NCBI GenBank assembly: GCA_949358305.1
Contig: OX442324.1
Coordinates: 3,416,001-3,480,000 of the forward strand
DNA length: 64,000 nucleotides
Source of the DNA: Strigamia acuminata
Lineage: Eukaryota; Arthropoda; Chilopoda; Geophilomorpha; Linotaeniidae
Direction: 5' to 3'
The position numbers and the translations under genes were made by a program. Of the stretch, positions 1 through 13,220 are shown in pieces; position 1 is the first letter of the stretch, and the number at the start of each line of letters is the position of its first letter. The notes beneath the pieces were generated by a model that made no database searches, was not told the origin of the DNA, and worked only from the letters and a program-made list of their open reading frames with translations.

Positions 1-2406
1 TTACAATGGCTACCAGAACCCGACAAATTATTGCCAACACGCAATTACCAATGTCAATATTCGGGTTTTCCAATAAATTAATGGCACCATGCATAATTTA
101 GGAGAAAAACACAAAGAAATGCGAGAAAAAAAAATATGATTTCGATTTGATTCTATTTAAAAATATTCAAGAAATTATTGAAAAATAACAAAAAAATTAA
201 AAATAAAAAAATTTTTGTATTTTTTTTATTTTACTTATTTTTTTTGTTATTATTGTTATTTTTTTTTTTTCAAAACACAAAAAGAGAGCTGGGAGTTGCG
301 ACCCAATTAACAATTGACATCCTCAAGCATCTGGCAAACTAACAGGTGCAGTGTGCATAAAGGGAACCACGTTCCAACTCCTCCTCCTTCTCCGATAATA
401 CCTCAAAACCAAAATTTCGAGATATTCACGATCATCGATGATTTTGAGTTAGTTTTAGCCACACAAACGGTTTGCGTTTCAATAAACCACGAGTTATTCT
501 GGCAAAACTTTGCGTGTCTTTACATAACTCAAAAAAAACTCGATCATCTCGTACCAAGAGCGCCGTAACATTTCGAAACGTAACCAGACGTCCACGAAAC
601 GTAACCTAACATTTCATTACGTTATGTTCCGTTATGATAAAACATTTCGTTACGTTACAAGACGTCGACTTTATTTTCTCCCCCGAAAAAAAAAATTATA
701 AAATTTAAATTTCCCGCCATTTTTAACAAACTCCCCCGAATTTTCTTTTTAGTTGTATTTTTACTTCCCATTCAAATTCAGCGAAATCAAAGCAAATCCC
801 AAGCAGAGAGAAGCAAATTTGAGTGATTGCATCACGAAACCTTATTTTATTTTTTTTCCCCGTCCAGGAGCTTGAAGCCCCATGGGATTGTGACCTCGAC
901 CCCCTGACAACCTTGAGATTATCCTATCACAAGACACGATACTAGGTTAAGAAATAATGCATATCCGCCATTAAACGTATAAATATTAAAAGCACGGATG
1001 ATAAAAAAAAAAAATTAAAAAAAAAATTTTCATAACAACACTTTGATTGACAACTCGTCTCGAAACCGATCAAAAGTGTTAACACGAGTGTCAGTCGACT
1101 GATAAGCGTCGTGCTTTGCTGCTGGCTAATCTTACTTCCGGTAAGTGGCTTCCGCAATGACATCACTGGCCTTAATTAGTCGTGCACATTGCTCCATTTG
1201 AACTTCCCACCCCCCATTTTTTTTTTCCTTTTTTTAAAATAAAAAATAAATGAAAATAAATAAAATAAAAATAAAATGAATAAATAAATTCATAGAATAT
1301 TTATGAATTCCTCGCATTAGAAATTCACTAGTCGATCATAGTTCTCAACCTCGAATATACGTCATTCAAAACTTGAGATGAGGGTAGAGCACAGAGTCAA
1401 GGACGAATCTGTCCAGTTTATTTCCAAATCAAAAACATGGACGGTTGAGACCAGAATAAACCTCTTTCACATGCGCAGAAAAAGAAGAAGAAGAAAAAAA
1501 AATATGATGATGTAAAGCAGTCGACAGAAAAACAAATAGTATAGAAAATCGTCGTTATTTCGAACGTTTGTTTGTTTTTTAATGGAAAAAATTGATAGAT
1601 TTCTGCCATTTCGGGCACAAAAGAGAAATTACGCCTTCGTTTTGGGAGCAAAGTCCGGTGTGTCGTGTATCGGCTGAAGATACCAGATAAATTACTCGGC
1701 TTTCTATTTATAGTGGTTTCGTAATTGTATCAAGAGAATTAGATTGATTGGATGAAAAAGTTGGATGGAATTTGCTTAATATTTTGCAACAAAAATAAAA
1801 AATTTCAATATGATACGAGAGGTCAGAATCAAGTGCGAAATAAATAAAATTTGCATTTATTTTTTATTTTTTTTTATTTTTTTTTTTTTTTAGAAAAAAA
1901 AAAATTAATAAAAATAAAATATATAAATTCTTTTTATTTTTATTCCCATGTGCCGCTAAGTAATCTTATTTAAGTGTGCCATGAGAGTCGTATTACACGT
2001 GAGAATGAACTTGATGTTTTAATAACAACTCAACACAACAATGTTGAAAGGAAAAAAAATTTATCAAAAAAAGGTTTTTTTTTTTTTTTTTTTTTTTTAA
2101 ATGTTTAAATAAATAAAAATTAAAAAATTAAAAACAAATGATAATGAAATGTATAAATAACAATGGGAATCGTCCTCTTCTTACCTAACGTGCTATTACC
2201 TACTTACAACCGAAATTATTTCTTTACACTTTTTCTTCCGTAATCCGACATTTCTCTCAACCATCAAACACTTTTTTCATCAAAACGTTTCATTTTCCCT
2301 CCGAATTACTTCGACCTTGTCTCACAGACGCCACTTCCTTGTACCACGTGACCTCGAAAACACGTGAAACTATATCCCAATAAGTTTTGATATACAGAAC
2401 ACAAAA

Positions 2407-2437
<31 letters not shown>

Positions 2438-5261
2438 CATCCATTTTTTTTCCCTGTAATTTCCATCGATTTTCCTTATTTCCGCCCATTGGACGACGAT
2501 TAAAGAATGTTAGCAAGTTTTATGCGAGTATTTCCTTTTTTACTCGTCTGTTTACCGCCATATCTCTTGAAAATAGTAAAACTTTTTATGCTTTTTCTTT
2601 TTTATTCAACTTGCAATTTCTCTCCAGATTCCTCCACACTGGTCCGTGAGGTCGAGCGAAAGTCCACTCGCGAGAAATGCGTGACTTGATCAAATTCTCA
2701 TTAATGTGCGCATGCGTGATGCATTCGAATTTCTATGTCGAGGAATTTGAATGCAATTTTTTTTCTTCTTTTAACCCAGGAATATGTTTTGAGGCCGTGA
2801 AATCTCCGAACAAAGCAAGGTCAAAAAAAGAACCAACCCTCCCACACGTGATAGGGTGCATCACAAGCGACTATTTTTAGCAACTCGAAACAAAAACCGT
2901 TGCCGCGCCGTTCGTTCCGTGTGCAAAATTTCACCGGGATTTCAATCGCTAATCGATTGTTTTCTCATCTCTAAGTGCCGAAAATCAACAAACAAAAATC
3001 CGATTCCGGCTAAAAATATTTTACCAAACAAAAACGACTCTCGTTCGCGCATACATACTCGTACGGCCGAGTTCGTGTTAAGTAAAACGCCGCGTGGATT
3101 CGCGAAACCAAGTCGCACGCGCGCGTAAATTGACCCTCATTTAATGTGAGTAACACCTTCCCTTGATTACGGTTGCCATACCGACTCAGCCTCCCTGGCT
3201 GAGCTCATTTCTAATATTTCATCATGCGTTTCTCCTTGTTTCGTCGATATAGGTTTTTAATTACGAAAGCATCTCAGCAGGTGGAAGCAAATCCACACAG
3301 CGCCACCAAAAGACGAGACTTAACCAAACTATTCCTCTCTCGCTCTTTCCCCCACTTCAAAACCATCGCTCTTTTTCACCCCACACCCCTCGCACAGACT
3401 ACCAGGAATAAATCCCAGTGCAGCACGTGCTCGAGATGAGGGTTAGACCCAAAAATACACCCCCACATTTACTAAAACTTGCTGCATTTTCAAACCCAAG
3501 CAAAATAACCCATTCGAACTCGTGTTGATGAACATGTCAATTTTTCACGCATCAAAATACGATCGAAAGTGACAGAAATAAATAAATGAATGAATGAATT
3601 TTAAAAATATATTATTTTTGGAATTTTAACTAAAAAGTCGGGAAAGAAAAAGTAGTAATTGATTTCGATCTAAAAAATGTTATCAAATTTTGCAATTTTT
3701 TTTCCTTCTTCACATTATTATTTCTGCTTCGCAATTTTTTATTTTTTTATATTTTTTTTTTTTAATGAAAAGTGTGTTAAAATAAAATATATAAAAGCCC
3801 AGACATACATTGCAACTGTTTCCTGGTTATAGAAACAGAAAAACAAAAATGATTTCCAAAGATGAATATAAAATCCCATACAAGTCACGCAATTGCATTC
3901 CCAAAAATTCTATCCCCGAAAAAAATAAAAAGAAAACTAAAAATTACAGAAAAAAAATAATTTAAAAAATTAAAAAATTAAAAAGAAAAAAAAATTTTTT
4001 TCAATTAATTTTTTATTTTTTATTTTTTAAAGGAAAAAACATATACACTCGTATACATCTCCCTTCCTGGTGCGTCAAACTACAAAAAGACATTCAGACA
4101 TTTCGAGTGAAATTCCTCCAAGCCCAAGGCGTGTGTAAGAAGCCGAGCGACGGTGGACACGGGGCAAACTCGAGCCAGGTTGGGCCGCTTTGAATCGGCT
4201 CGCGAGTTGCACGCGAAGAAAAGTTGGCCAACTCTGGCATGGCGTGTTTGGCCCGCTGCCAATTTCGCCCCTCTCGCTCTCTCTTAAGTCTTCCTTTACT
4301 CCCGCACGGACGACGCACGAAAAAAGCCAAATGCAACAAGCTCGTGGACACCCCCATCGATATCCAATTTTTTCCCCACACAAAACTTCCCTTTTTAACC
4401 GATAAACGTAATTAGAACACGATTCAAATCGATTTCGAATTCATTTTTATTTTTTTTTTAATTTTTTTTTTCTTTTTATGAAGCGACAAGTTATTGCCTC
4501 ACAGTTTGATTGGCCTTGAGTATCACAAGATAGCCAGAGATAGTAGTTAAAAGTTCAAAGTCTAGAGACCTCGGCACAAGCAAGCTGAATAGTTTGGGGC
4601 TCGAAAGGAAATGAAAAGTGGAGTAATTTTTGCTGACCTGACCCCAATCCGATCGAATGAAATTAAAAGTCCCCAACGATTCGGTTTGTTTCGTTTCCAA
4701 GCAACCGAAAATATTCCACACACACACACACACACACACACACAGGAAAAGAGACGGGAAAAAATTGAAAATCAAATTTGCTGCGCACTTAAATGTTCTC
4801 GACGTCATAGATAGACGAAAAAATAAAAGAAAATAAAAATAAATAAAAATCAAGAACGAGATTCTCGTTTCGTTTACTAATTTGGTATTCTTTTTTTGTT
4901 TGTTTAATATATACCAATTTCAATTTGTCGATAACTACGATTTCGGTGCTTGAAATTTGTTACGGAGTGCGCTGGGTGACAGCGACATCATTTGACAAAA
5001 TACTCAACCAAAAAATGGAAAAAAAATTCGAAAAAAATTGGGGAAAGAAATTGTGAAAATGCCAAAATATTGGGGAGAAAAAGGGGAAATGTGTGCCAGC
5101 CGGGATGAAAAAAAGGTGAATCAAAAACCGCGAAAACCCGGAAGGAGCGTTTGGAGCGTGTTGAGTGTTTTAACGGGGCACGAATGGGAATGCGGGGGAG
5201 GAGAGGACACGAGACGATCGACAAAACGTTGTGTGAAAGGAAAAATCGAACGGTTTCTTAC
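1..5261 (-). other. foxo: FOXO intron 1 (partial, runs off left edge)
   Basis: This stretch lies downstream of the FOXO donor site on the minus strand. I found no continuation of the forkhead domain on the minus strand, so I read it as part of a long first intron. It is AT-rich, with poly-A/T runs, an (AT)n/(GT)n microsatellite at about 2408-2438 and a (CA)n run at about 4717-4743. A GC-richer patch at 4060-4390 has short ORFs on both strands that resemble nothing I recognise; it could be an intronic enhancer. No other gene seen. Confidence 0.6.
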
Positions 5262-5612
5262 CTTCCAACCGGCAGAACTGTTGCTGTCGCCTTTGTCCTT
5301 GAAGTAAGGGACGTTTTGAACCATCCAGTCGTAAATTTGCGACAATGTTAGTCGTTTCTCGGGCGAGCTCTGGATCGCCTGGGTGATGAGGTCAGCATAT
5401 GACATGTTCCCCCACGCATTCCGTCGCGAGGAGTTCTTTTTGGGCAGCACCCCTGCACCCACGGCGCCCACACCGTCCAGACCGGGGCCGGGCATGCCCT
5501 TGCTCGGGTCTTCGTCCTTGTCCACGTAGTTGTCCGGCCGTGGCAACGGCCACGTGTTAGAACGAGCCCTCTGCTGCGGCTCGAAGTTCGGGTCCGTCTC
5601 GACTGCATCCAT
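5262..5612 (-). CDS. foxo: FOXO forkhead transcription factor, first coding exon (partial gene)
   Basis: This exon encodes the first 117 residues of a FOXO factor, the nuclear effector of insulin/Akt signalling. The start is at 5612. Residues 15-20 read RARSNT, followed by WPLPRPD; this is the conserved first Akt phosphorylation and 14-3-3 site, with Thr20 as acceptor. A spacer leads into the forkhead domain from about residue 62 ([13 protein letters not shown]). It runs through the [11 protein letters not shown] helix and the FOXO-specific [11 protein letters not shown] insertion. The exon ends right after GWK at a GTAAGA donor in phase 0, the junction I recall for FOXO genes. The recognition helix (NSIRHNLSLH in the family) must lie on the next exon, which is not in the window. 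The forkhead family and the FOXO subclass are secure. Confidence 0.95.
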
Positions 5613-6110
5613 GGCTGCCGTTGTCGATCACCGATGGAAAAAACACGAGTTGAATGCAGAAAACAATACGACTCAATCGATGACAAATGTCTAGAAAACA
5701 CGACGACTGCGCTCGGCGCCCGAGTGACGACCGCCAATGCTCCACCGGGGATTCGGCTCCGTCGGGGTTTCACCGAGGTTGTGCCGGCTTGGGCGACACT
5801 GGCTCGGCGTCGATGATCAGAGCCACCGGGAGCCGCCTGTGCGCACGGGCGGTCGGGTGCGAGCTGGAGGACGAGTTGAAAGCGCGGTGTGGCGCATGAC
5901 AAGGCGTTAGAGAATCGACTGCAATCGTGTGGTTGAAGGCAGGCAGCTCAGCGAGTTGATGCAACCCTTCTGCGCGCTGGCGGTTGTGATGTGTACTGGC
6001 TCCGTGTACAGCAGCACCAGCGGCCTCTACTCACAGCGCATGACGTCAAGGCCAATGACACCCACGTGACGTGATGCGTTGTCAGGGGTGATCGGGTTAG
6101 GCGAGATGGC
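5613..6110 (-). promoter_or_regulatory. FOXO promoter / 5' UTR, CpG-rich
   Basis: This is a GC-rich block directly upstream of the FOXO start, within very AT-rich surroundings. It holds a perfect CRE (TGACGTCA, 6041-6048), a CCAAT box (6052-6056) and a CACGTG E-box (6063-6068) grouped within 30 bp. Small ORFs on both strands (5634-5964) look like by-products of GC richness. I infer the core promoter and 5' UTR here; the transcription start itself cannot be read. Confidence 0.6.
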
Positions 6111-9100
6111 GCCCTTTTCCAATGCATTTCGCTCTTTATTTAATTGCTTGGAATAAAAAAAATATATTAATTCAAAAATATTACTTGATCATTCAAGCAT
6201 TTCTCTATTACGTTCAACAGTTCAACTTTTCAACATATTTTTGCAATTTTTTTTTCTCTCTTTTTTTCAAGACTTATTTCAGTCTATCAGTTATCAATAG
6301 ATTAACAACTGGCACAAACGAGATAAATAATGTTCACTATATTCATACTGTAATTTATTTTTTTAAACTTTTTTTTAATTAGACCTTAATACTTTTAATT
6401 TTTGATTTTTTTTGGTCGGAGAAAAAATAATTAAAAATTTTTAATTTTTTTATTTTAATTTTTTTTTTTAATTTTTTTTTTTTTTTTACCTTTTTATTTA
6501 TGTGATAAAAGTTTGCACGAGTTTCCTTTTTCTGTTGTCACCAGTTCGATCTTTTTTGAAAAGGTGTTATGATGATCCCTTATGAATATCGTGAGCGCAT
6601 TTCTCACGAAAGGGGGCGGGATGAGCTGGAGTAGTGGTCTGGAGGCGTAAAAACAAGAAAACGGATGAACAATCGAAAATCCGTTATGCTAAAATAAATG
6701 CAAATCGAACCTTTTGTGTAGATTATTACATAAAACACCCTTCGTCTTGTTTTGTTATTAAAATTATAACTAAAAACGAGTGACCCAACTGCATTTTTTC
6801 ATTAGTTTTTCTTTGAATTTCGATTAAATCAGGTTGTGATTGGTTAACAACACGGAAAATTGGATACAAAAAATGTATCTCCAGTTACAACAAATTTGAA
6901 CTGGTTTTGTTATCAAAGAACAAAAAAAATTCTAGGAAAACGTTACTAACTCAACGGTATATCACGGGTTTTCCATATTAAAGTGTTTCGGCAAGCAAAT
7001 TTCAGCGAGATTCGGATTTTTATGAATTTTTGTCAAGTCAGGAAATCAACATTCATAAACCTACTTCCTTATAATAGTTTAAAGAATCCAACACTGAACA
7101 ATAAAGAATTTTATGACCTAATTTTAATACACTTTAAAACAATATCCACGTTCATTCAGCCATTCTAAACGAGTGTAAAACCTAAACACACGTACACAAA
7201 TCGTTTCTTCAACGTGTAAAAACGAGATTTATTTATATTTCACAACAATTTTACGTACATCACTTTCCCAACATGTAAAACAAGCAATTTGTTTACGTGT
7301 TTAGACGTTTTACATCCATTTTACGTGTTAAAACGCGTGTCATTTTGATTTCTCTTTTTTTTCTTATCCCTAAAACTTGCTTCTATAATAGAAGAATTAT
7401 AAAAAACGAAAATTCGATTATCAAATAACATACTCCGGGGCTCTCTTTCTTTTGAACCTACCAATTAATAAAACACACTCAAGCTGTTGTTCCTGTCGCC
7501 CGTTATGGAAAAAAAAAGCCGTCGTGTTATTAATACAAGAAACGCCACGCATCTAAATTATACCTCATAAATCTCTTTATTCCTCACTGGTCACAGTTGA
7601 TCGAAGTAATTTATGACATTCAACGATACAAGCAAGTAAAATATCGTCTGATGGTGTACTCGGAGGATTTTTCAATCCTATGCAGCGTCTGATTTTATGT
7701 AAAACATGTACATATTTAATCTGAATTCTTAATTACGGTCATTTGGTCATTTTTAACTTTTCGCCCAGAAGTTTCCTTTCAAAACGGTTTCCGCCACTTG
7801 TTTTCGTGATGAGACCGTTTGTTTACTGTCGATAAAACCCCCGATTCAAAAGTCCGAAAGAGGACCTTCCGGTTCCTTAAAGAGCCGCACCTCCTCCGCT
7901 CGGCCTAGCATGTCTAGGGGCCGCTTCCCTTCGTCCATATTTCCAATCTGAAGCCTTTTAAAGGAAGGAGAGGAAAAAAAATCGCCTGTCAAAAAATTGT
8001 GCAAAAGGAAAAAAATATATATATATAAATATATATATCAGTGACAATTTCAAGTCGCCAATAATATTTTATTTCACTTTATTTAATTATTTATTTATTT
8101 ATTTATTACTTTCTAAGATTTTGTTTCGTTAAAATCGATTAAAACAGATAAAGTTCATGTATATTAGCGAGTGCACTTTAGAATAATAAATTTTAAAATT
8201 TTAAATTTTAAATTTTTAAAAAAAAAAATTTTAAAAAATAAGTTTGCACCATCAATGAATCAATCTGGTTATCAAGTCCTAATTAGTTTTGATTGAGTTG
8301 ATATTTTTTTTTGAGGCGATTGGTATCAAATTCGTGCAATCTCGAGTTCGTTCTGGCGATTGAAATTGCGAGCCGAATGTATGTTATGTTCGTATTCTGT
8401 GCAGGTGTTTGGATCGAAAAGTGTTGCAGAGAAGCAAATGCCGTCCATCTCCGAGTGGTGGTGTTAGTGTTATTAGGTATTAACATATTTAACAAGTGTA
8501 TACACAGAAGAGGGGAACGTATAAAACTCGTAATCAGACGAATGGCGCCGAGTTTGTATCTAAAATCACTTAATCCACTTTCTTCGGGGTCCGAAAGATC
8601 AATTTGATTGACGTTTATTAGCAAGTTATCAGCGAAAAGATAGAAAAATCGAAATCCAATGTCCGATGTTGGTGATATTGCAAAGGGCAAGAGAGATACG
8701 GTTGAAATTTGATGGGAATTTCTGTTATTTCCAGACATTCCGGTGGACATGCGAGACAAACATCGCCAACGCAAAAGTGTATGAAGTGCGTTATTTCGAC
8801 GGCAATGTGCATTGGCGATGCATTCATTTCAGTTTCCAGGATACGACGTGGCCAAGGGCGATAATAATCTCAAGTCCGCCGCCTGCGCTTCTTAGAACGC
8901 GTCTCGATTCCCGGGCCATGAGTGCAAGAACCACTTTGGGGCGTCCACTTCCGTTTACGTGGACATTTCCTCCGCGTTTACTAATATTCGTTTAGAAAAA
9001 TACTTTGAATTCGAAATTTTTAAAAAATAAAATAAGCGCCAAGTGGGTTGGAAATTGGCTCTTAGCACGGAAATAGCGGAGTCGTCATGGTAACATGCCA

Positions 9101-10477
9101 TCGAGTGGAGTGTGGGTTGACTGGGCTCTAACAAAAGGAAGTCCGCGTGTTTGAGAGAGAACTCGATCTGGCCACGCCTTGTTCTGATAAAGCACACGTT
9201 ATTTTATTTTGTATTAAAAAAAAAGAAAAAGAAATAAAAAAAAAAAAATTAATAAATAAATTTCCATAAAGATTGTATTCAAATTTTTCGTTTCATATTT
9301 GATTTGTGCGTTTGTTCGTTTTCAAGTTTGATTGAAAAGTTTTGAATGTATAAAAATAAACGAAGCCTTTCCGTATCTGGATTTTAAATATAACCCGGTG
9401 TGTATTTGCAAGTTGCCGTGATTTGATCATCACCTACGTATGTTTTAAGACGCCTCCCACGTACTTGCACACATCCCGTAAACAATTTGACATTTGTAAT
9501 GGGGCTCAGTTCACCCTTCAATCAGTGGAGTTCTCGCTTACATCGGCTAATGTTGCCGAGCAACCGTGAGGCGAGAGTTGCCAGGAGAAACGCGACAAAA
9601 CATGGCCAACAAAGAGATTCCCATCATCTTCATTACTATTTGGCTTCTAATCCTCCATCTTTGGAAAACTCACTAGCTTATCTCTTTAGCCGCCTTCCTT
9701 TGTCATTGCTTGTGAAGTTCGAGGTTGATTGGCATCGACTAACCAGCCAAAGAAGGGAAGATATCGAATCAAATCAAATAAAACGTGTACAATACATACA
9801 GACTTCTTGAATTGAATTTTTCTATTTTTTTTTTTTTTTCCTATTAAATTACCAAGGTTGCATTTGTTTTGTTTTATTTTCTTATCGTTTGTTTCATCTG
9901 CTGGGAGAAAAGAGGTTGGTATTTCGATTCGATTTCAATTAGTACAAAAAAATTTGGCCAGACATTTGATATGCGCAATAACAGTAACAGGGAAAAAAAG
10001 GTATTGGCTTTGTTTCAATTGATTTAATAGGTTAAAAATGAGAACGGGAAATAGTTGAAAAATATTATACTTGTCGGTTGGAATGACAATGGGTTGACAA
10101 TTCTATTCAGGACATCGATATTTATGTATCTTTAAAAAAAATAAAATTGAAATAAATAATTTTTTTTTTCTTTTTTTTCGTAAGTTTGGAAAAAATTATT
10201 CTATTATTTTGCTCATTTTATTTTATTTTGTGTTTTTTTTTTTTTTTGGATTTGGATTATAAGTTGAATGAATAAGATAGTAGTTGCAAGTATAATTACA
10301 AAAACCACCGATAGGTGGGAGCACTAACTACAGACTAAAAATTCACCTAAAATTATTATATTTTTTTTGTAAGGCAAAAATAATTTGGGAGAAAAACATT
10401 CTGGTTTTTAAAAGAAGAAAAAAATATTAGGAATTTAGAAAATAAATTTAAAAATAAATTTAAAAAATAAATGCGAT
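6111..10477. other. Intergenic region, no confident gene
   Basis: Mostly AT-rich DNA with homopolymer tracts. Minus-strand 7960-7851 is GC-richer and reads an open frame ending in a stop, with DEGKRPLDMLG-like ankyrin flavour and a pyrimidine-rich stretch before it; it could be a last exon, but I could not join it to anything. The patches at 8283-9197 carry overlapping ORFs on both strands with no recognisable domain, and a plus-strand ORF at 9487-9810 is also unrecognised. I call none of these genes. Confidence 0.5.
7170..7345. repeat. Imperfect inverted repeat, MITE-like remnant
   Basis: The left side (about 7175-7210) reads TGTAAAACCTAAACACACGT. The reverse complement of about 7278-7312 reads TGTAAAACGTCTAAACACGT and stays similar beyond that. 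This is an imperfect fold-back with a spacer of about 70 bp, typical of a decayed MITE. No target-site duplication is clear. Confidence 0.4.
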
Positions 10478-10550
10478 TGCCGAAACCCGGGATTGAACCA
10501 GGGACCTTTAGATCTTCAGTCTAACGCTCTCCCAACTGAGCTATTTCGGC
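10478..10550 (-). tRNA. tRNA-Phe: tRNA-Phe (GAA)
   Basis: A 73-nt intronless cloverleaf on the minus strand. The acceptor arms GCCGAAA and TTTCGGC pair fully, with discriminator A. The anticodon loop CTGAAGA carries GAA. The A box TAGCTCAGTTGGGAGAGC and B box GGTTCAATCC are canonical. A T-run just downstream (about 10468-10462 on the minus strand) serves as the Pol III terminator. No CCA is encoded, as expected for a eukaryotic nuclear tRNA. Confidence 0.97.
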
Positions 10551-10830
10551 GCTGGAAAATGTTGCTTGAATAGCCATATTTATCTATTTAATTTAAAAAC
10601 CATGCAATATTTTTTATTTATGTGATTGAAAATCAATAAATTACTCTAATAAAATGTCTTTGTGTTTAAAATAAAATAAAATAATAAATAAAATAAAATA
10701 AATAAATAAATAAAATAAAATTTTAATTCCCTTTATCAGGTGTAAAAATTAGATCAACACAACTAACTCGGTATTTAATCTGATTATCAGTAATTGAATA
10801 GATACGAAAGGGAAAGTCTGCGAACTAGAC
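10551..10830. other. AT-rich spacer between the tRNA and a MITE
   Basis: Simple AT-rich DNA with AAATA-type repeats (10665-10720). Nothing else seen. Confidence 0.5.
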
Positions 10831-11171
10831 TACAGTTCACGCCCGGTCGCCCGGTATCTTGATGCTAAAATCATACTGCACATCCCATTCTGCGCAGACG
10901 ATTTTCTAATTCCAGTTGTTATTTAGTAGTATTAAGCCTAATATTAAGCCTAATAATGCTAAAATAAAGTAAATAAACAACATTATTTTAGTACTACGCT
11001 GAAAATTACTTTTATTAAGGAGTTTATTGTTGTTTATTTACTTTATTTTAGCATTATTAGGCCTAATATTAGGCTTAATACTGCTAAATAACAACTGGAA
11101 TTTGAAAATCGTCTGCGCAGAATGGGATGTGCAGTACGAATTTAACATCAAGATACCGGGCGCGAACTGTA
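10831..11171. mobile_element. Fold-back MITE, Tc1/mariner-like ends, flanked by TA
   Basis: This is a nearly complete palindrome. The left end is TACAGTTCACGCCCGGT and continues with GTATCTTGATG; the right end is the complement, finishing CCGGGCGCGAACTGTA. The arms keep pairing towards a centre near 11000, for example through the mirrored GCCTAATATTAGGC segments. Ends of the type TA|CAGT are typical of Tc1/mariner elements with TA target duplication. No transposase is encoded, so it is a non-autonomous element. A degenerate relative is at 41344-41574. Confidence 0.8.
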
Positions 11172-11566
11172 TGATAATGAAGCATAATTTGTTCTCCCCT
11201 CGTCTTTAAGTGTTAAAGATAAGCAAAAAATTGTAACAAAAATAATGATGCAATTAATCGCAGTAGCAATTAATTCAATTTAATTAAAACATGCCAATTA
11301 GTTTTATTGATAACAATTTCATTTATGAAAATATTTACATAAAATCTTTGTTTTCAAAATTTTTTTTTTATTTTTTCCTCATTTTGTTTTCACAGCCGTT
11401 GAAGACGACAGAAGAAAGAGATCTTATTTCCACTCTGCTCGTGACTCCAGTCGTGATTAACTGTAAATTCAAACCAAAGATGGCGCCTAAGGACGGCCAT
11501 CTTCGGCACTGAGCAGAATTTAGTGTTTAGGTTTATGTATCTTGGCTGAGGTATCGTGCTGAAAGC

Positions 11567-13220
11567 ATGGCCGGAGCGATAACTGTTAGGTGCTATAGAA
11601 GATTTTTGTCGAATTTAAGCCGGAATAGCATAATAAAATACAAGAAATTGAGCTCAAATACCGAGTCTGGTTCTGTAATGCACAAATCACGTGATCGATT
11701 TACATTTTTGAGTTTTATTTAATTTTTTTTGTTTTTTTTTTATACAGAAATTTGTTGAAAAAATATTTTCTGGAATTCAACCTACTGGAACCTTGCATTT
11801 AGGCAATTACTTTGGAGCCGTGAAGACATGGGTTGAGCTACAAAATGAAGGGAAATCAACAATTTACAGCATAGTGGATTTGCACTCCATCACAATGCCA
11901 CAAAAGTCGCAAACATTGCAGTAAACGCTTAGGAAATTTGAAAATAGAAAGAAATTGATTTATAAATTTGTAGGGAAAATATAAGAATTATGACAGCGAG
12001 TTTATTAGCATGTGGAATCGACCCTGATAAAAGCACACTATTCTTACAATCACAAGTACCAAATATAAAATTAAGTTTAATCAGAAATACATTTATAGTT
12101 GAAAAAATATTTTCTTTAGGTTCCTCATCACACTCAGCTTTCGTGGGTCCTAAGCTGTATGACCACATTGGCTCGATTGGGGAATTTGTCTCAATATAAA
12201 GAAAAATCTTCGAAACTAAAGAACGTGCCGCTCGGATTATTTGTTTATCCAGTGCTGCAAAGTGCAGACATACTTCTTTATAAGTAAATCGCATGTATTT
12301 TACATGATATTTTTGAAATTCTCCATTTTTAAAATATGTTTTACATGATTTTTTTCGAAATTCTCTATTTTTAAGTAAATTTTACATGATATTTTCCAAA
12401 TTCTCCATTTTTAAAATATATTTTACATGATATTTTCGAAATTCTCTATTTTTAAGTAAATTTTACATGATATTTTCGAAATTCTCCATTTTTAAGTAAA
12501 TTTTACATGACATTTTCGAAATTCTCTATTTTTAAGTAAATTTTACATGATATTTTCCAAATTCTCCATTCTTAAAATATATCTTACACGATATTTTCCA
12601 AATTTTCCATTTTTTAAAATTGCTAATTTAATTTTAGAGCAACTCATGTGCCGGTTGGAGAAGACCAAGTCCAACATTTACAAGTCACGCATCATTTAGC
12701 CAGGTTATTCAACAACACGTACGGTGAAATATTTCCAAGCCCGGTACCAATCATTGGCGAAACGATGCGAAGCCGACTTAAAAGTCTACGAAACCCCGAA
12801 AAGAAAATGAGCAAATCGGAACCAGATGCGCGCAGCCGGATCGAAGTGACCGATTCCCCGGACGAAATAGTGGAAAAACTGAAAAAAGCCGTCACCGACC
12901 ACACATCGAAAGTCGCCTACGATCCCGACGCACGACCGGGAGTCTCCAACCTAATCGCCATTCACAGTCTGTTCACCGGACTCACACCGGAGGAAATATG
13001 CGAACAAAACTCCTCGATCGACACCGGTCAATACAAACTAGTGGTGGCCGAGTGCGTGTGCGAAAAAATGGCGCCGTGGCGCAGAAAAATCGAAGAGTAC
13101 CTCGCCGCGCCCGAATACTTGGAACAAGTATTGAAAAAAGGCGCCGAAAAAGCGACTCTAATTGCGAATTCAACGTGGAACGAGGTGAAGAACTCCATGG
13201 GAATTAATTTAGACAGTTAA
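11567..13220 (+). CDS. WARS2: Mitochondrial tryptophanyl-tRNA synthetase
   Basis: This gene charges mitochondrial tRNA-Trp with tryptophan. Exons: 11567-11674, 11748-11920, 11974-12055, 12120-12283, 12638-13220, giving 369 residues and closing in frame. The N-terminus ([20 protein letters not shown]) is basic and serine-rich, as a mitochondrial targeting peptide should be. The class I catalytic core follows: [17 protein letters not shown] holds the HIGH-type motif (HLGN), then [38 protein letters not shown], and the KMSKS loop in exon 5. The length matches the mitochondrial/bacterial-type enzyme and not the longer cytosolic one. Intron 4 carries a 40-bp minisatellite. The gene is tail-to-tail with the F-box/actin-like gene, 92 bp away. 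Confidence 0.97.
12290..12620. repeat. 40-bp minisatellite in WARS2 intron 4
   Basis: About eight head-to-tail copies of a unit of about 40 bp built around TTTTACATGATATTTTCGAA then ATTCTCCATTTTTAAGTAAA. Point differences alternate between copies (CTCC/CTCT, AAATATA/AAGTAAA), which suggests a higher-order arrangement. It fills almost the whole intron. Confidence 0.9.

Noticed and set aside
4075-4405. Possible gene in the GC-rich patch of the FOXO intron
   Set aside because: Open frames occur on both strands in several phases, which points to composition. No forkhead or other domain is present.
8283-8995. Overlapping ORFs of 98-163 codons on both strands
   Set aside because: No recognisable domain, no splice partners, and neither strand is favoured.
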